In this document: positions 49,674-62,200 of the stretch, one piece after another | How the letters are laid out: every line of letters begins with the position of its first letter | How positions within the stretch are numbered: position 1 is the first letter of the stretch | Assembly: GCA_964035545.1 (NCBI GenBank) | Contig: OZ037767.1 | Coordinates: 30,742,128 to 30,806,127 of the forward strand | DNA length: 64,000 nucleotides | Reading direction: 5' to 3' | From: Bugula neritina | Lineage: Eukaryota; Bryozoa; Gymnolaemata; Cheilostomatida; Bugulidae | Position numbers and translations under genes: made by a program | The notes under the pieces: model-generated | Databases searched by the model: none | Told to the model about the DNA's origin: nothing | What the model saw: the letters and a program-made list of their open reading frames with translations, nothing else

Positions 49674-51300
49674 GTAGGTAACTCTTTAGCCTGTGTTCTT
49701 GCATACCTTGTCTAGTCATAAGGGTTGTATCAGTTGGTTTGTGATGGAGAACAAAGGCAAAGCCTAGTATTTCAGGTCAGGAAATTGTTAGTAAATGGAT
49801 AATTTGGATGAAATAGGTAATGATAGGTTTGGTTTGCTGATTGGTTTACTAATACATCGAATTTTATTGCAGATGAAGTTTTATTTAAAATGTTTATTGA
49901 AAAAGAAATAGTCGTGTTTCAAAACCTACTGCTTTCTTCCGCTTAGTTTGGGGAGGGTGACTGAAAAATTATACAGTATCTATTGAGTATAATCATGTTC
50001 CCATTTATTTTTAATTTTGAGCTTAAATATATATATGCTAACGAGTCCTTGATTCTGGATTAGTGAAAGGTGGTTGTTAGTATTCATTAGCGTCATATAA
50101 TAGTATTATAATAAGAACTGTTCTTTGTAGATGAAGGAAGGAACGCATTGGTGCCACAATCTCCAACGGCGATTTAACTACTGGCAATGGAATGCTGGAA
50201 TCTAAATATTTTGGTAGAGGTTATTTCATCAGTGTTTACCATCATAGATTTGTCTTCCCAAGTAGACTAGCTTTCAGAGGAATTCCCCAGCTATTAGCAA
50301 TATTTTATCTGCAGACTTCAATTTTAATGTTTAGAAGTTGTTGGAATGTATATTCATGGATTGATGTGATTGGTTATTAGTTCATAGCTGTTTATGGGTT
50401 GATATGATTGGTTGTTAATGCTTCATAGCTATGTATGGGTTGGTATGATTGGCTACTGACGTTTATAGCTCTTTACATAATCAATAACGTAATTAGAAGA
50501 GAGATGACAATCAGTACTATACTGAAGTGTTGATCTTTGGTTTAGTTTTAATATGAGTGTAAAATGTTTATATCCTGTCCTGGAAAATGCTATAAATGTC
50601 GGAGAAGCCTATGGGTGATAATTTTGTATACTCTTCTTTATGATAAGTACATGGTGGCTTTTTCTCATAATCTTCTTGTATATGCTCTAGATCTCAGTGA
50701 TTTACTAATAAATATTTTCAAGCATATTTCAACTGAAGTTGCTATTGCTTGATATGTATCGCAAAATAAAAATTTGTAGCATTAATTTGAGTTTTGATAT
50801 AATTTATCATTTAGCAGTTTGGGTTACTACATATTAGATAAAACCAGTTATTAGTTATAATGCCAACGCACCTGTATTACTTGATGCACTAATGTTGTCA
50901 AATAATTGCCCAAATTCCCTCCCCCCCCTCCGGCAAGGATGATGTTATATTTCTCAACTTTTAGTTCAGACACTTACATTGGTGTAATATATATGAATGA
51001 GCAAGTTTAGTTTAAACTATTTCATAACAGTTTGATCTTAATAGTATAATTGGCTGAGAAATAAACTTCCAATTTATTTTAATCCGGCAGTCATTGGTTA
51101 TGTATATTGCCCTCTCTGAGTCTGCATGATTGATGACAATGGTGAAGGAAAGAGTAAAGAAACCGTTCATTTTTGTACTACTGCGGTAACAAACAAATAT
51201 CATTGATTTTTATTAAAAATACTCAGACGCTTTAGATACAAGGTATACTTTACACGCACATCGTATATGCATGCGAAATTATTGCATTATGCATTGCTAA
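49674..51300. other. Intergenic, no gene seen
   Basis: 3' flank of gene A. It includes two or three imperfect copies of a GGTTGATATGATTGG-like sentence at about 50350-50460 and a short C-run near 50920. No supported exons. Confidence 0.5.
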
Positions 51301-51348
51301 GCGAGTTAGAACACGGGAGTCGTCTTTTCTACATGTCTATTGCTAATA

Positions 51349-51443
51349 TTTTCGCAGTTGCAAGCTGCGAAAACCCGCATTAATACTTCCCTTGGAAATC
51401 CCCAAATAATTATAAGGCTTCAGTTAGAGTTCGGTAAAAGTAG
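51349..51443 (+). promoter_or_regulatory. Palindrome and noncoding first exon of TRIM-like gene B
   Basis: An inverted repeat TTTTCGCAG...CTGCGAAAA (51349-51373) precedes a segment ending AAAGTAG|GTAAGTTGA, a strong donor (exon end 51443). The same arrangement occurs before gene C at 58022-58113, while surrounding DNA is poorly conserved. The matching acceptor for B is TTTTTTCAG at 52058, 27 bases before the ATG. The transcription start is not known; the role of the palindrome as a promoter element is inferred from its conservation. Confidence 0.6.
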
Positions 51444-51594
51444 GTAAGTTGAACATTAGCAAATCTAGAAATTATTATATCAATTAATGGTTGTGCTTTT
51501 GATATTCATAAATTAAAATTGCACTATTTTTGTAACTGAAATAAGAGTTTTTGCCAGTACCACTTTACTCACCCCATATGAGCCAACCATCTGC

Positions 51595-51905
51595 AGTGTA
51601 CTTCTATGAGTATGACTATAGATAATACTAATAGTAATACTAATAGTAACAGACATAGTCAGTATCATAGTGATAGTATTACTTTTACTATTAATATTAC
51701 ATTTTAATTTACTATTACTATTAGTATTAGTGTTACTCTTAGCATTCGCATAATTTAAATTATAACTACAGCTCTATAAGTATTACTATTAGTATTACTC
51801 TTACAGATAATAACTATTAGTATTACTATTACTATTAGTCTATAATGCATTTAGCTTTACTATTACTATTACTATTAGTATTACTATTAGCAAATGATAT
51901 TAACT
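51595..51905. repeat. Degenerate TATTAC/TATTAG repeat tract
   Basis: Irregular runs such as ACTATTAGTATTACTATTAC, in the 5'UTR intron of TRIM-like gene B; no fixed unit. Confidence 0.55.
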
Positions 51906-52085
51906 AACTATAAGTATTAATATAGGTGAACACAACTGTAATTGTGACTAGTAGTTATTCTATAGTCTAGTAGTAGTAATACTTAAAATTTATCGTTCCG
52001 TATCTATAAATATTAATATCCAACTCATTTAATGTATATTAAATTACTATTTTTTCAGGTAATCTGAAAACTATTTTGAAACAAG

Positions 52086-55000
52086 ATGGCTGAAGCAGAG
52101 CCCAGGGAGATAGAGTGTGGGTTTTGTTTGTTAAAGGAAGGTCTTGAGAACCCAAAGTCTCTACCATGTGGTCACATACATTGTTTAGTTTGTCTAACTA
52201 GAAATTATGACGCTAATGACCTGATCAGATGTCCCTGGTGCAGGTAAGTTTTATTATAAACTATGTTATTCTCAGACTACAAGTGTATCTATTTAACTTC
52301 ATAGTGTGACCCTGATGCATGTTGAGTGTACTTTCTATTATATTCGGCATTATATGTGTTACAGAGAAGTGTTTGATGTGAGTATAGAGACTCTGCCTTC
52401 TGCTGATGTAGAGGACAACTCCACATCATGCTTTGTCTGTACTAAGAAGGGGATAAAGAATATCCCAGCTGTGATATACTGTACTGTGTGCAGTAAACTC
52501 TTTTGTGAGAAACATAGAGAGGTACTTTAGTGTTGACTCTCTTGTTTGAATAGTTGAATCTGCATAAAAAATGAAACCAGACAAAAACACCTGCCTTCCT
52601 GACATTCAATATCTTCTTTAGGTCCATGACATTGTTAGTGATGATCATCAGCAGATGACCATATCTGAATACAGAATACAAGCTAAGCGACTGGAAAGAA
52701 GAGTTTGTTCTAAACATACAGATTACCAAATATCTCTGGGATGTAAACTCTGTGCTCAACTGTTTTGTGTGCAGTGTTTATCTCAGGCCGACTCTTGTGT
52801 TGGAGGTGAAATTTTTATCTTGCTCCTGATACTATTTATTCACATTTAATGTGCATGATAATTGGAAAAAAAAAAATTTTACTATACTCTATAATGACTA
52901 CAACATTCTAGTCTGTTGGCTTGAATTAGTTACTAGAGTTGCCTCACACCTAGTAAATGAGATTTTATATATACAAATTATAGCAAATTGATAGCAATAT
53001 TTGGGATCATCTAACTGAAAGTCGTCTATCTGGAATGACACCCAAATCATTGTGGATTCTGTGACTGTTTTATCCTGTAACATTAACTGTAGTTTAGTAA
53101 TACATTTCCAGGTTCACTGCATGACATGGCTGGGTTAGATGACCTCATCAAGAAACTGGTGAATGTAGAAGAACTGATTACTACAGAAGACAAAGTATCT
53201 TCTCTCTTCAAACAACTTTCTAAAACTATATCTGACTTTGATACTGAAACAGGAGAGTTACTAGACATTCTCCATACACAGCGTGATGAACAGGTGTGAT
53301 TGGTGTCACATTTTCTAGAATGTGTTTGTTTCCTGTCACACCATGTAAAGGTTTTAATGGTTTACTCGTTTGTTTTAGTTGACTGAGGTGAGACTAAAGT
53401 ATGAGAAACTTGAAAAGGAGTTCTTAGCTAGTAGAAAGAAAACTAAAGATGCACTGGATGCATACATGGAGAGAGAAGTTGGAACTGTTTTGTCTGAACT
53501 GAGTAAAAGTAGAATGAAGATAGACGCTCAACTGAGACAAAACAATCAGGTGTGTAGAGTTGACATACAAGTAACTTGTGTTGAATAATTGAGTCTAAAG
53601 AACACAGTATTGTGTAAGTTGTACAACATTACTCATATTGTTAGAGTTTTTCTTTTTTACCAGTCTCTAGGTTTTCTTGTTGTTTGAACTGGTCTTAAAC
53701 TTATATGATAATTGTATCGCATGATTATCTACTGTACTTGAAAACAGTTTTGTTTGAGTGAATAAATGTAAATTGTTGAATTGATAGGATAGTTTGAAGA
53801 AAAGTGGGAAGTATTTTCAAAATTTTGAGAAAATCCTTGAGTGAACTAATGTTCCACTAGTGACTAAAGTACAAGTATATTTCATAGCTAGATGTTAAAG
53901 GGATAACTTCTGAACTCCTGTTTGGTTTTATATTCCAAAATGCAGTTTCAAAAGAGAAGCTTAAAAAGGTTTATGTTGATATTCATTCTCTCTATTAAAT
54001 ATTTTCTGATTATTGGAGAAGTTTTATTAAAACTTTCCAATCCAATTTAGAAGCTGGTTTAGCTGTGTGGCCTTTTTGATTTGCTAAAGCACTTAGCATG
54101 TTTTTATCAACTATCAGTGAGTCAGTGATATTCATTGAGTAGATTTTTTAAAGTTTTTATTCTGCATTAAACAAGAAAGAATCAGTTTTAATTTCACATT
54201 ATTGTTGCTATTCTTCATGTAATTATAGTTGATCTCTATTCACAGGTGGATCTAGTTGAAGGATATGCAGAGATTAAGGATAGAATACAGAGACTTGTAT
54301 CTGTTGAGATACCTGAACTAGAACTGTGTGATGTCATGACTCTAGAGGTCAAAGGTTAGGTAATATAAGCTGACTATTGTATATTCATGTAGTACTGTGT
54401 TACTGAATATGTTGTATTTATTTTTACTCTCTACATCGTAGTCAATCTATACTCTCTTATATTAATTACTAGATTTAATTGTATAGGAAAGATAGAACAT
54501 TACAACTCTTGTGTAGAATACAATAACCATACACACCAGTTTATCAACATTACTTCTACTTGTCATATGATACGGTGTAGAGATCTTTGTATATACTCCG
54601 TATAGTTTTATACAAGTTTGTGTATTCTTTGAAACCCAGCATTGAACTGTCATTATAATATTTTCTGCTACTATATAATATATTCACTGCTATTATATAA
54701 TATATTCACTGCTATTATATAATATATTCACTGCTATTATATAATATATTCACTACTATTATATAATATATTCACTGCTATTATATAATATATTCACTGC
54801 TATTATATAATATATTCACTACTATTATATAATATATTCACTGCTATTATATAATATATTCACTACTATTATATAATAGATTTCCTATAAACTCACCCTA
54901 TTTCTATATTCTTTATCACTCCATGTTGAACTATAATGTTATCTTTCCTATTGTATAACATTATCTTCACTACTGTTACATTACATTATATTCTCTACTG

Positions 55001-56456
55001 TTTTATGATATATTATTTCCATCACTAACATATAGTACTATCTTCACTATTATTATATAATGTTATATTTTCTGCTATTATATAATGTTATATTCCCTAC
55101 AAATAGTATAGTATAATAATTGTGTTTAAGTAGTAGATTCAGTACTATTTTATAATATATGTGATTTATGCTATTATTTAATTTAGTTCATTTATATATA
55201 CTTTACAGGAGAGAAGGGAGACATAGAAGTAGATATAGTTTCTACAGCAGACTTATCTATTAGTTTGGATCAAGGAGTGACAACTTCTACTCTTCCTAAT
55301 TCCCTCAAACTCTTTCAGTCTGTTGATGTTTATAATTATTGTGACTCAGTCTGTAGATATGAGGGTAACACTTATGTAGGGGTCAATGGTGGTGTAGATA
55401 GAGTAGATGAGAACTATAATGTTACTCAGTCATTTGTTACAGTCAGTGATTATGTGTTTGGTCTTACAGCATATAAAGATCAGCTGTACACTTTAGTGCG
55501 AGGTGGCCTTAATAATTGCAAGGTAGAAGTGTATGACTTTAGTGGGAATCAGGTGACCAGCTGGTCTCACAGTGATTGTGGTGATGTGTATATCAATAAA
55601 CTTGTTATAGTTGATGATCAGGTTGTAGTCCCTGATAGACAAAGTAAAAGACTCACAATCTACTCTCTTACTGGGGAGGTAATTAAACAAGTGCCCTGCT
55701 CTTTACTTAATAACAGTTTGGTAGCTATATGTGCAGCAGACAGACATTGTGTAGTAGTTTCTGATTTGAATTCCTCTCAAGTATTTAAGTTAGACCTGAC
55801 AACAAAGAAAGTCATCTGGACATGTAAGGATGTGACTAGACCACAAGGTGTGACCTGCTATAGAAGTAAATATATTCTTGTGACTAACCTCAGCAGTAAA
55901 ACTACTATCTGGATACTGGATGTGAAGACAGGTTAGTTGGTGTTTATTCTACCATATGGGAAGCTCTTGTACACAAACTATAGTTGGTTTGCATGTATGC
56001 TCTCAGTCTAACCTTTAGATGGAAGCTATTACATGCTATATCATCATATATTATTATTAACAAAGTATATGGTAGCTACTAAATATAGAAAACCTTTATC
56101 ATATATAATGCAGTATAACCCTGTATAGTCATTACCTATAATATTATCATATATAATATAGTTTCTTATTAACAGAGTATACAGTAGCTAGAGAGTATAG
56201 AAATCCTTTGTCTTATATAATGTAGTATAACCAGGTTCTTTATTGGTATATAATATAATATAATTTGATATTTGAGAACATAATATACTAAGCATAGGAT
56301 ATTGCATCATATCCCGTTACAGGCACACAGCTGGCTAAGATAGAAGATCCAACTATTAGAGAGAACAGTAATGTATTTGATCTCCATGTGTATAGAGACA
56401 CTCTGATTGTACCCAGATATAATGAGAAGAAAGTTCTGTTCTACCAGCTCAACTAA
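52086..56456 (+). CDS. TRIM-NHL-like protein B, 8 exons, 605 aa
   Basis: Exons: 52086-52243, 52365-52521, 52622-52805, 53112-53293, 53379-53549, 54246-54354, 55209-55931, 56323-56456. Exon lengths and phases match gene A almost exactly. RING C3HC4 is intact (CGFC, CGHIHC, RCPWC). B-box modules are SCFVC to YCTVCSKLFCEKH and VCSKH to GCKLC and FCVQC. Coiled coil is exons 4-6; propeller is exons 7-8, ending FYQLN. Predicted role as for gene A: a cytoplasmic ubiquitin ligase with a propeller that binds a partner. Coding and intron sequence are strikingly close to gene C, so B and C are a recent pair. The stop is immediately followed by CAG|GTATT, so a 3'UTR intron may exist. Start context AACAAGATGGC is shared with C. 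Confidence 0.93.
54660..54890. repeat. 22-bp minisatellite
   Basis: Ten copies of ATTCACTGCTATTATATAAT plus AT in intron 6 of gene B. The equivalent intron of gene C (about 63325-63390) has only two or three units, so the array expanded or contracted after duplication. Confidence 0.9.
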
Positions 56457-56459
56457 ACA

Positions 56460-58020
56460 GGTATTATATAATATTGTGTTTTATAGTCAAAGGGGATCTC
56501 TTATATTATTTAATATATATTGATAAATATATTTCATGCTTAGACTTTAAACCTGTAAATTACTGAATTTACTCCTTGTTTTCATTTGCTCATATAATAT
56601 TATCCTCTAATGTTTTCACTGCTGTCAATCTTTATCTCAGTAAATGAAGGTTTATAATCTTTGACAATATTATTCTATATGATAGTGTAATGTACTTCCT
56701 GTTATGTTGATACTCACATCTGATTGGTGTATGTTGTAGGTCATGTGGAGATAACCCTTACACTGTGTCAAAATGCTTGCTAGTTCTTGGGTACACCTGA
56801 GAATATCTTAGTAGTTGTCTTCTTACTCTTAGAATGTCTCAGTCAGTACCAACTGTTTATATTAAATATTGTTTAGTAAATTGCAGCAATTTCCTAATAT
56901 TTGTCTTTTACTTATCTCTTTGTTCTTTGATATTGAAAACAATCTTTTACAATAATAATATTTTTTACTGATGGTGAAATGATAATTGCACTTTGTTCTG
57001 GTAGAAACATGTAGGTTTGCATGCAGTGACTGACTTTATTATTTGATATTATATCGTTTGTATTTTGCTAAACAAAAACTTTTAATATTATTCTTTTTTT
57101 TTCATATTTCACTTTATTATTTTTTACTTTCAAAACTACTTTTAGCTATTATTGTGGTGATTATGGTTGCTTGTAACGAATTTTAGTTGCAACATTTAAT
57201 GTTTTATGGAAAGTTTATGATTGAGATTTCTTCAAATGCAATATAACTATAATTATTTTGTTCCTGTTTCCCTCCTTCTTGATGTGCACTAGTTCCACCC
57301 TAAATCTAATTGTAGGCAAAACTATTGAGTTGGTTATAATTATATTGAACAATATGATTCTTCAGCAGTTTAAAAATTGATGTTTTCAATTCAGTTTTAT
57401 CAGTAAGATTTCGAAGCACAAATCACTTGAATGCTGCAACTAATGAGAACTCATGAATTCACTGACAATTCTCATGTAACTCACATATCCATATTCATGT
57501 ATAATCCACATTGTAACAGGTATATGCAGTGTACAGCTGGTGTGCACAATTTATCATAGGTGCATTTTAGTAGATGTACATACTGTAGCAAACGTACAGT
57601 TTGTATCTTACAAATTTTGTGGTTGTGAAAAACTTTAACCACGAGTTTTCCTTTCAACTGGTAATTACAACATTCCTACATATATTTTAATATACAAACA
57701 CAGTTTATAAAGAAGACAGGTCTAAAAGAGTGATAGCTAGACTATCAATAAGTTAGTTGAAATTGGTGATTAGCATGAAATAGTAAATGTGAACTTGTTT
57801 GGTGCACTACTGCTGTAGGAAGTAAATGCTATTGACTTTTACTCAACAAACTCTTTTGATCGATACTTTGTTTTCCCAATGTACTTATATATTCTGCAAA
57901 TAAATTATTTATATTATAGTATATACGCACACGCATCAAACTTATAATCAAAATTAGATATTATTGCTTTGCGCGAGGCAAAAAACAAGAGAGTTGTCCT
58001 GCCTTAGTGAACATAAAATA
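56460..58020. other. Intergenic, no gene seen
   Basis: 3' flank of gene B and upstream DNA of gene C. AT-rich, no supported exons; contains the probable 3'UTR of B. Confidence 0.5.
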
Positions 58021-58021
58021 A

Positions 58022-58113
58022 TTTTCGCGATTTCAAGCTGCGAAAACGGCATTGATACTTCCGGTGGGGAATCCCCAAATGAAATTCTCAGTTAGAGTTT
58101 GGTGGAAAAGTAG
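58022..58113 (+). promoter_or_regulatory. Palindrome and noncoding first exon of TRIM-like gene C
   Basis: TTTTCGC...GCGAAAA (58022-58046) is followed by GAATCCCCAAAT, CAGTTAGAGTT and a donor AAAGTAG|GTAAGTTGA (exon end 58113), parallel to the module before gene B. The matching acceptor is TTATTTTAG at 59202, 27 bases before the ATG. Confidence 0.6.
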
Positions 58114-59229
58114 GTAAGTTGAATATTCAATATTGGCAAATACTGAAAGTTGTTAAATATCAATTTATGCTTGTACTTTTGGCCTTAAAATATTGTAATA
58201 TTTTTGAACCCGAATTGAAGGTTTTTTGTGATTAAATATATATCAATAGATGTGAACTCGACATTGGCCTTGGGACTGAGGTTCGCTGCACAATTTCAGC
58301 AACAACTTCAAGTTGAAGTTGTACTACAGTTTTAAGTCTAAGAGTGAGACCAAAGTTCAGTTTCATTTTGATTGTAAAATGATCAGTATTAATAATAAAT
58401 ATAATATGATTATTGCTAATTTGTTGTCTTATTACTAACGTCGTTTGATTTTTACTTTGATAGTGATTGTCTACACGCCTTAGATTCCTATACTGTAGTT
58501 ATACTTATATCTTTCAACAATTCAGCAAATTGACCTAATCTTAAAATTGATAGATGCTATTATTCAAATATACAAGTGATTTTAATTAGACAAGCATTAG
58601 CTTAAGAATTAGCATGAAAGCTAGTTTTGTTCTGAGTTTAATATTGACAATTGTAATGGATAGTATTTGCGCTTCCATATTTTTACAGTTTCTTTCCATA
58701 AAAAGTACCTAATCTTGTGAAATGAAGTGCTCTTCAGTTAATAAAGTTTTTAGCCAGCATGTTGGCAACTCTTTTTTTTAGTCAGATGAATGAGACATGT
58801 ATGAATTTTACAAAGTGTAACTTCTTACTTTCTAACTGACAGTTAAGCATCACAAGCCTAATCTATCTTTGCACATCAAATATTTACAAAAACATATAAT
58901 AAGTAGAAGATTCTATTTCCCTGAAATGATTTGGAACAGCAAATAGTGTCTCATACTTTAATGTCTTAAAAAGTATGGTTTTTGTGCCATTCAGCTAGAG
59001 TTTGAAGAAATAATCTCAATATATCAAATAATTAGTTTATTTAGTCTTTTTTGCATTCTAAATACTAAATTCACTTCACATGAACTAACCATGTATTTTC
59101 GTGATAACTAAGTGAACTAGTTAATCTAATATGTACACATAGTCTTGTAAACACTCTTCAGTTTCTTTTCTATAAAAATTATCTAATGTATATTTATTTT
59201 AGGTATTTTGACACATTTATTGAAACAAG

Positions 59230-62200
59230 ATGGCTGAAGCAGAACCCAGGGAGATAGAATGTGGGTTTTGTTTGTTAAAGGAAGGTCTTGAGAACCCAAA
59301 GTCTCTACCCTGTGGTCACATACATTGTTTACTTTGTCTAACTAGGAATGTTGATGTGAATGATCTGATCAGATGTCCCTGGTGCAGGTAAATTATATTA
59401 TAAACTATGTTATTCTCAGACTACAAGTGTATCTATTTAACTTCATAGTGTGACTCTGATGCATGTTGAGTGTACTTTCTATCATATTCTGCATTATATA
59501 TGCTACAGAGAAGTGTTTGATGTGAGTATAGAGACTCTGCCTTCTGCTGATGTAGAGGACAACTCCACATCATGCACTGTCTGCACTAAGAAGGGGATAA
59601 AGAATATCCCAGTAGTGATATACTGTACTGTGTGCAGTAAACTCTTTTGTGGGAAACATAGAGAGGTACTTTAATGTTGATTATGTTGTTTGAACCATTG
59701 GAACTGTGTAGAAAATGAAACCAGACAAAAACACCTGCCTTCCTGAAAATCAATATATTTTGTAGTCACATGATGACTTAAATGATGATCACCAGCAAAT
59801 GACCATCTCAGAATACAGAATACAAACTAAGAGATTGGAAAGAAGAGTTTGTTCTAAACATACAGACTACCAAATATCTCTGGGATGTAAACTCTGTGCT
59901 CAACTGTTTTGTATGCAGTGTTTATCTCAGGCCAACTCTTGTGTTGGAGGTGAAATTATTATATTGCTCCTGATATAATTTATTCACATTTAGTGTGCAT
60001 GATAATTTGAAAAAAAAATTTGCTATACTCTATAATGACTACAACATTCTTGTCTGTTGGCTTGAATCAGTTACTACCCTGTAAAATCAATTGTAGTTTA
60101 GTAATATCTTTCTAGGTTCACTACATGACATGGCTGGGTTAGATGACCTCATCAAGGAACTGGTGAATGTAGAAGAACTGATTACTACAGAAGACAAAGT
60201 ATCTGCTCTCTTCAAACAACTTTCTAAAACTATATCTGACTTTGATACTGAAACAGGAGAGTTACTAGACATTCTCCATACACAGCGTGATGAACAGGTG
60301 TGATTGATATCACATTTTCTAGAATGTGTTTGTCTCGTGTCACACCATGTAAAGGTTTTAATGGTTTACTCGTATGTTTTAGTTGACTGAGGTGAGACTA
60401 AAGTATGAGAAAGTTGAAGAGGAGTTCTTAGCTAGTAGAAAGAAAACTAAAGATGCACTGGATGCATACATGGAGAGAGAAGTTGGAACTGTTTTGTCTG
60501 AACTGAGTAAAAGTAGAATGAAGATAGAAGCTCAACTCAGACAAAACAATCAGGTGTGTAGAGTTGACATACAAATAACTTGTGCTGAATAATTGAGTCT
60601 AAAGAACACAGTATTGTACAAGTTGCGCAACATTACCCAAGTTGTTAGAGTTTTATTTTATATTTTCAAACAGTCTCTAGGTTTGCTTGTAAAACATTGT
60701 TTGAACTGGTTTTAAAATTATATGATAATTGTATCAAATGATTATATGCTGTACTTGAAAACAATTTTGTTTAGGTGAATAAATGTAGTTTCTTGAATTG
60801 ATAAGATAGTTTGAAAAACGTGAGAAATATTTTTTAAGATTTTGAGAAACCCTTAAGTGAACTAATGTCTCACTAGTGCAGTGGTTCCCAACCTTTTTCC
60901 TACTATTCCCTCCTTTCATAATTATTTACTATTAATTTCCCCCCTTTAAAAGAGCGAAAATATTTTATGACTTACTGAATGAGAATATATGAAACAATGC
61001 AATATATTTTGTTCTATTATATTTGCATATCCTATAATTAGGATAACATTATTATCGTTATGAAACACAGAGCAGTTCAGTTATTAATGTTATGGCTGCA
61101 GCTGATAATATTGTGCCAGCTTGCTTACGTCTGGCTCTGTGTTTGATCAGGCCCATCTTAGGTCACCTTGCAGGTTGAGGCAGTTTCTCTTCTCTTTGAA
61201 TTGATGAGAGTCCTACCTCAGACAGATAGGTGGTGCTGGATGGCACCAAAAATCTGCTTTGTCAGTTATGTGTGGGAAGAGTTTGCTTGTTGAAACTCAC
61301 GATTATTTTAGGTAAAACTGGTGCATGTAAAAATGGCACAGGTAATAATGGCACAAATGGAAAATTAAGTAGAAACGGCACACCGATGTTATATTATTAC
61401 AAACTCAAACCCCAAACTCTCCTCTCTAAGCCCCCAACCCTTGAACATCTACCCTACACTTCAGAACTCCAAGTACAAACCCTAAATCCTCACCTCAAAA
61501 CCTTCTTTCAAACTCCAAACCCCCACCCCAAAATTGAAAACATATGCCATTTTTTCCTACTTTACCATTTGTGCTATTATTACCTGTACCATTTCTACTG
61601 GACGCTAACCCACAATACATCAACTTGAGAAATTTTCCTGTCACCCTTCATTGCTGAATTGTGAACCAACTCAATAAAATCCTCCTGTAACACCTCTGAA
61701 AACTTGTCAACAAACCGTTGCAATGGGTCACATGTCAAGTTGAGAATCTAGCTCTTTCTTTGTCAGAGGTAGTGCAGAGAAATGCCGTTAAAAGTCGATT
61801 AAAATTTCAGAGAAATGCCTAGAAAGATTTTTAGAAAACGATCTGGAACAGTTGGTGTCCGGGGGGAAAAAATGGCAGATAGTAATGGCACAAATGAAAA
61901 ATTAAGTAAAAATGGCACATTTTCAATATTAGCATTGTAGATTTGAGTTGGGGGGTCAGGCATTCAGGATGGCGGGTTTGGGTTTGGCAAATTCTAACAC
62001 CATTGTGCATTTTTACCTGTGCCATTTTTTACCTAAAATCGTAACAGGTTCTTCTTCTGTAAAATTTCATTGAGTGGGGAAAAACACCATGTTTTTAATA
62101 AACGCCACCACTTTAGTGTAACTTTAAAAACATTGATGCTGCTATGAAAAGCAATGATATGAAGATGCACTCTTGCATTTTTAGGTTTAGACTATTCAGT

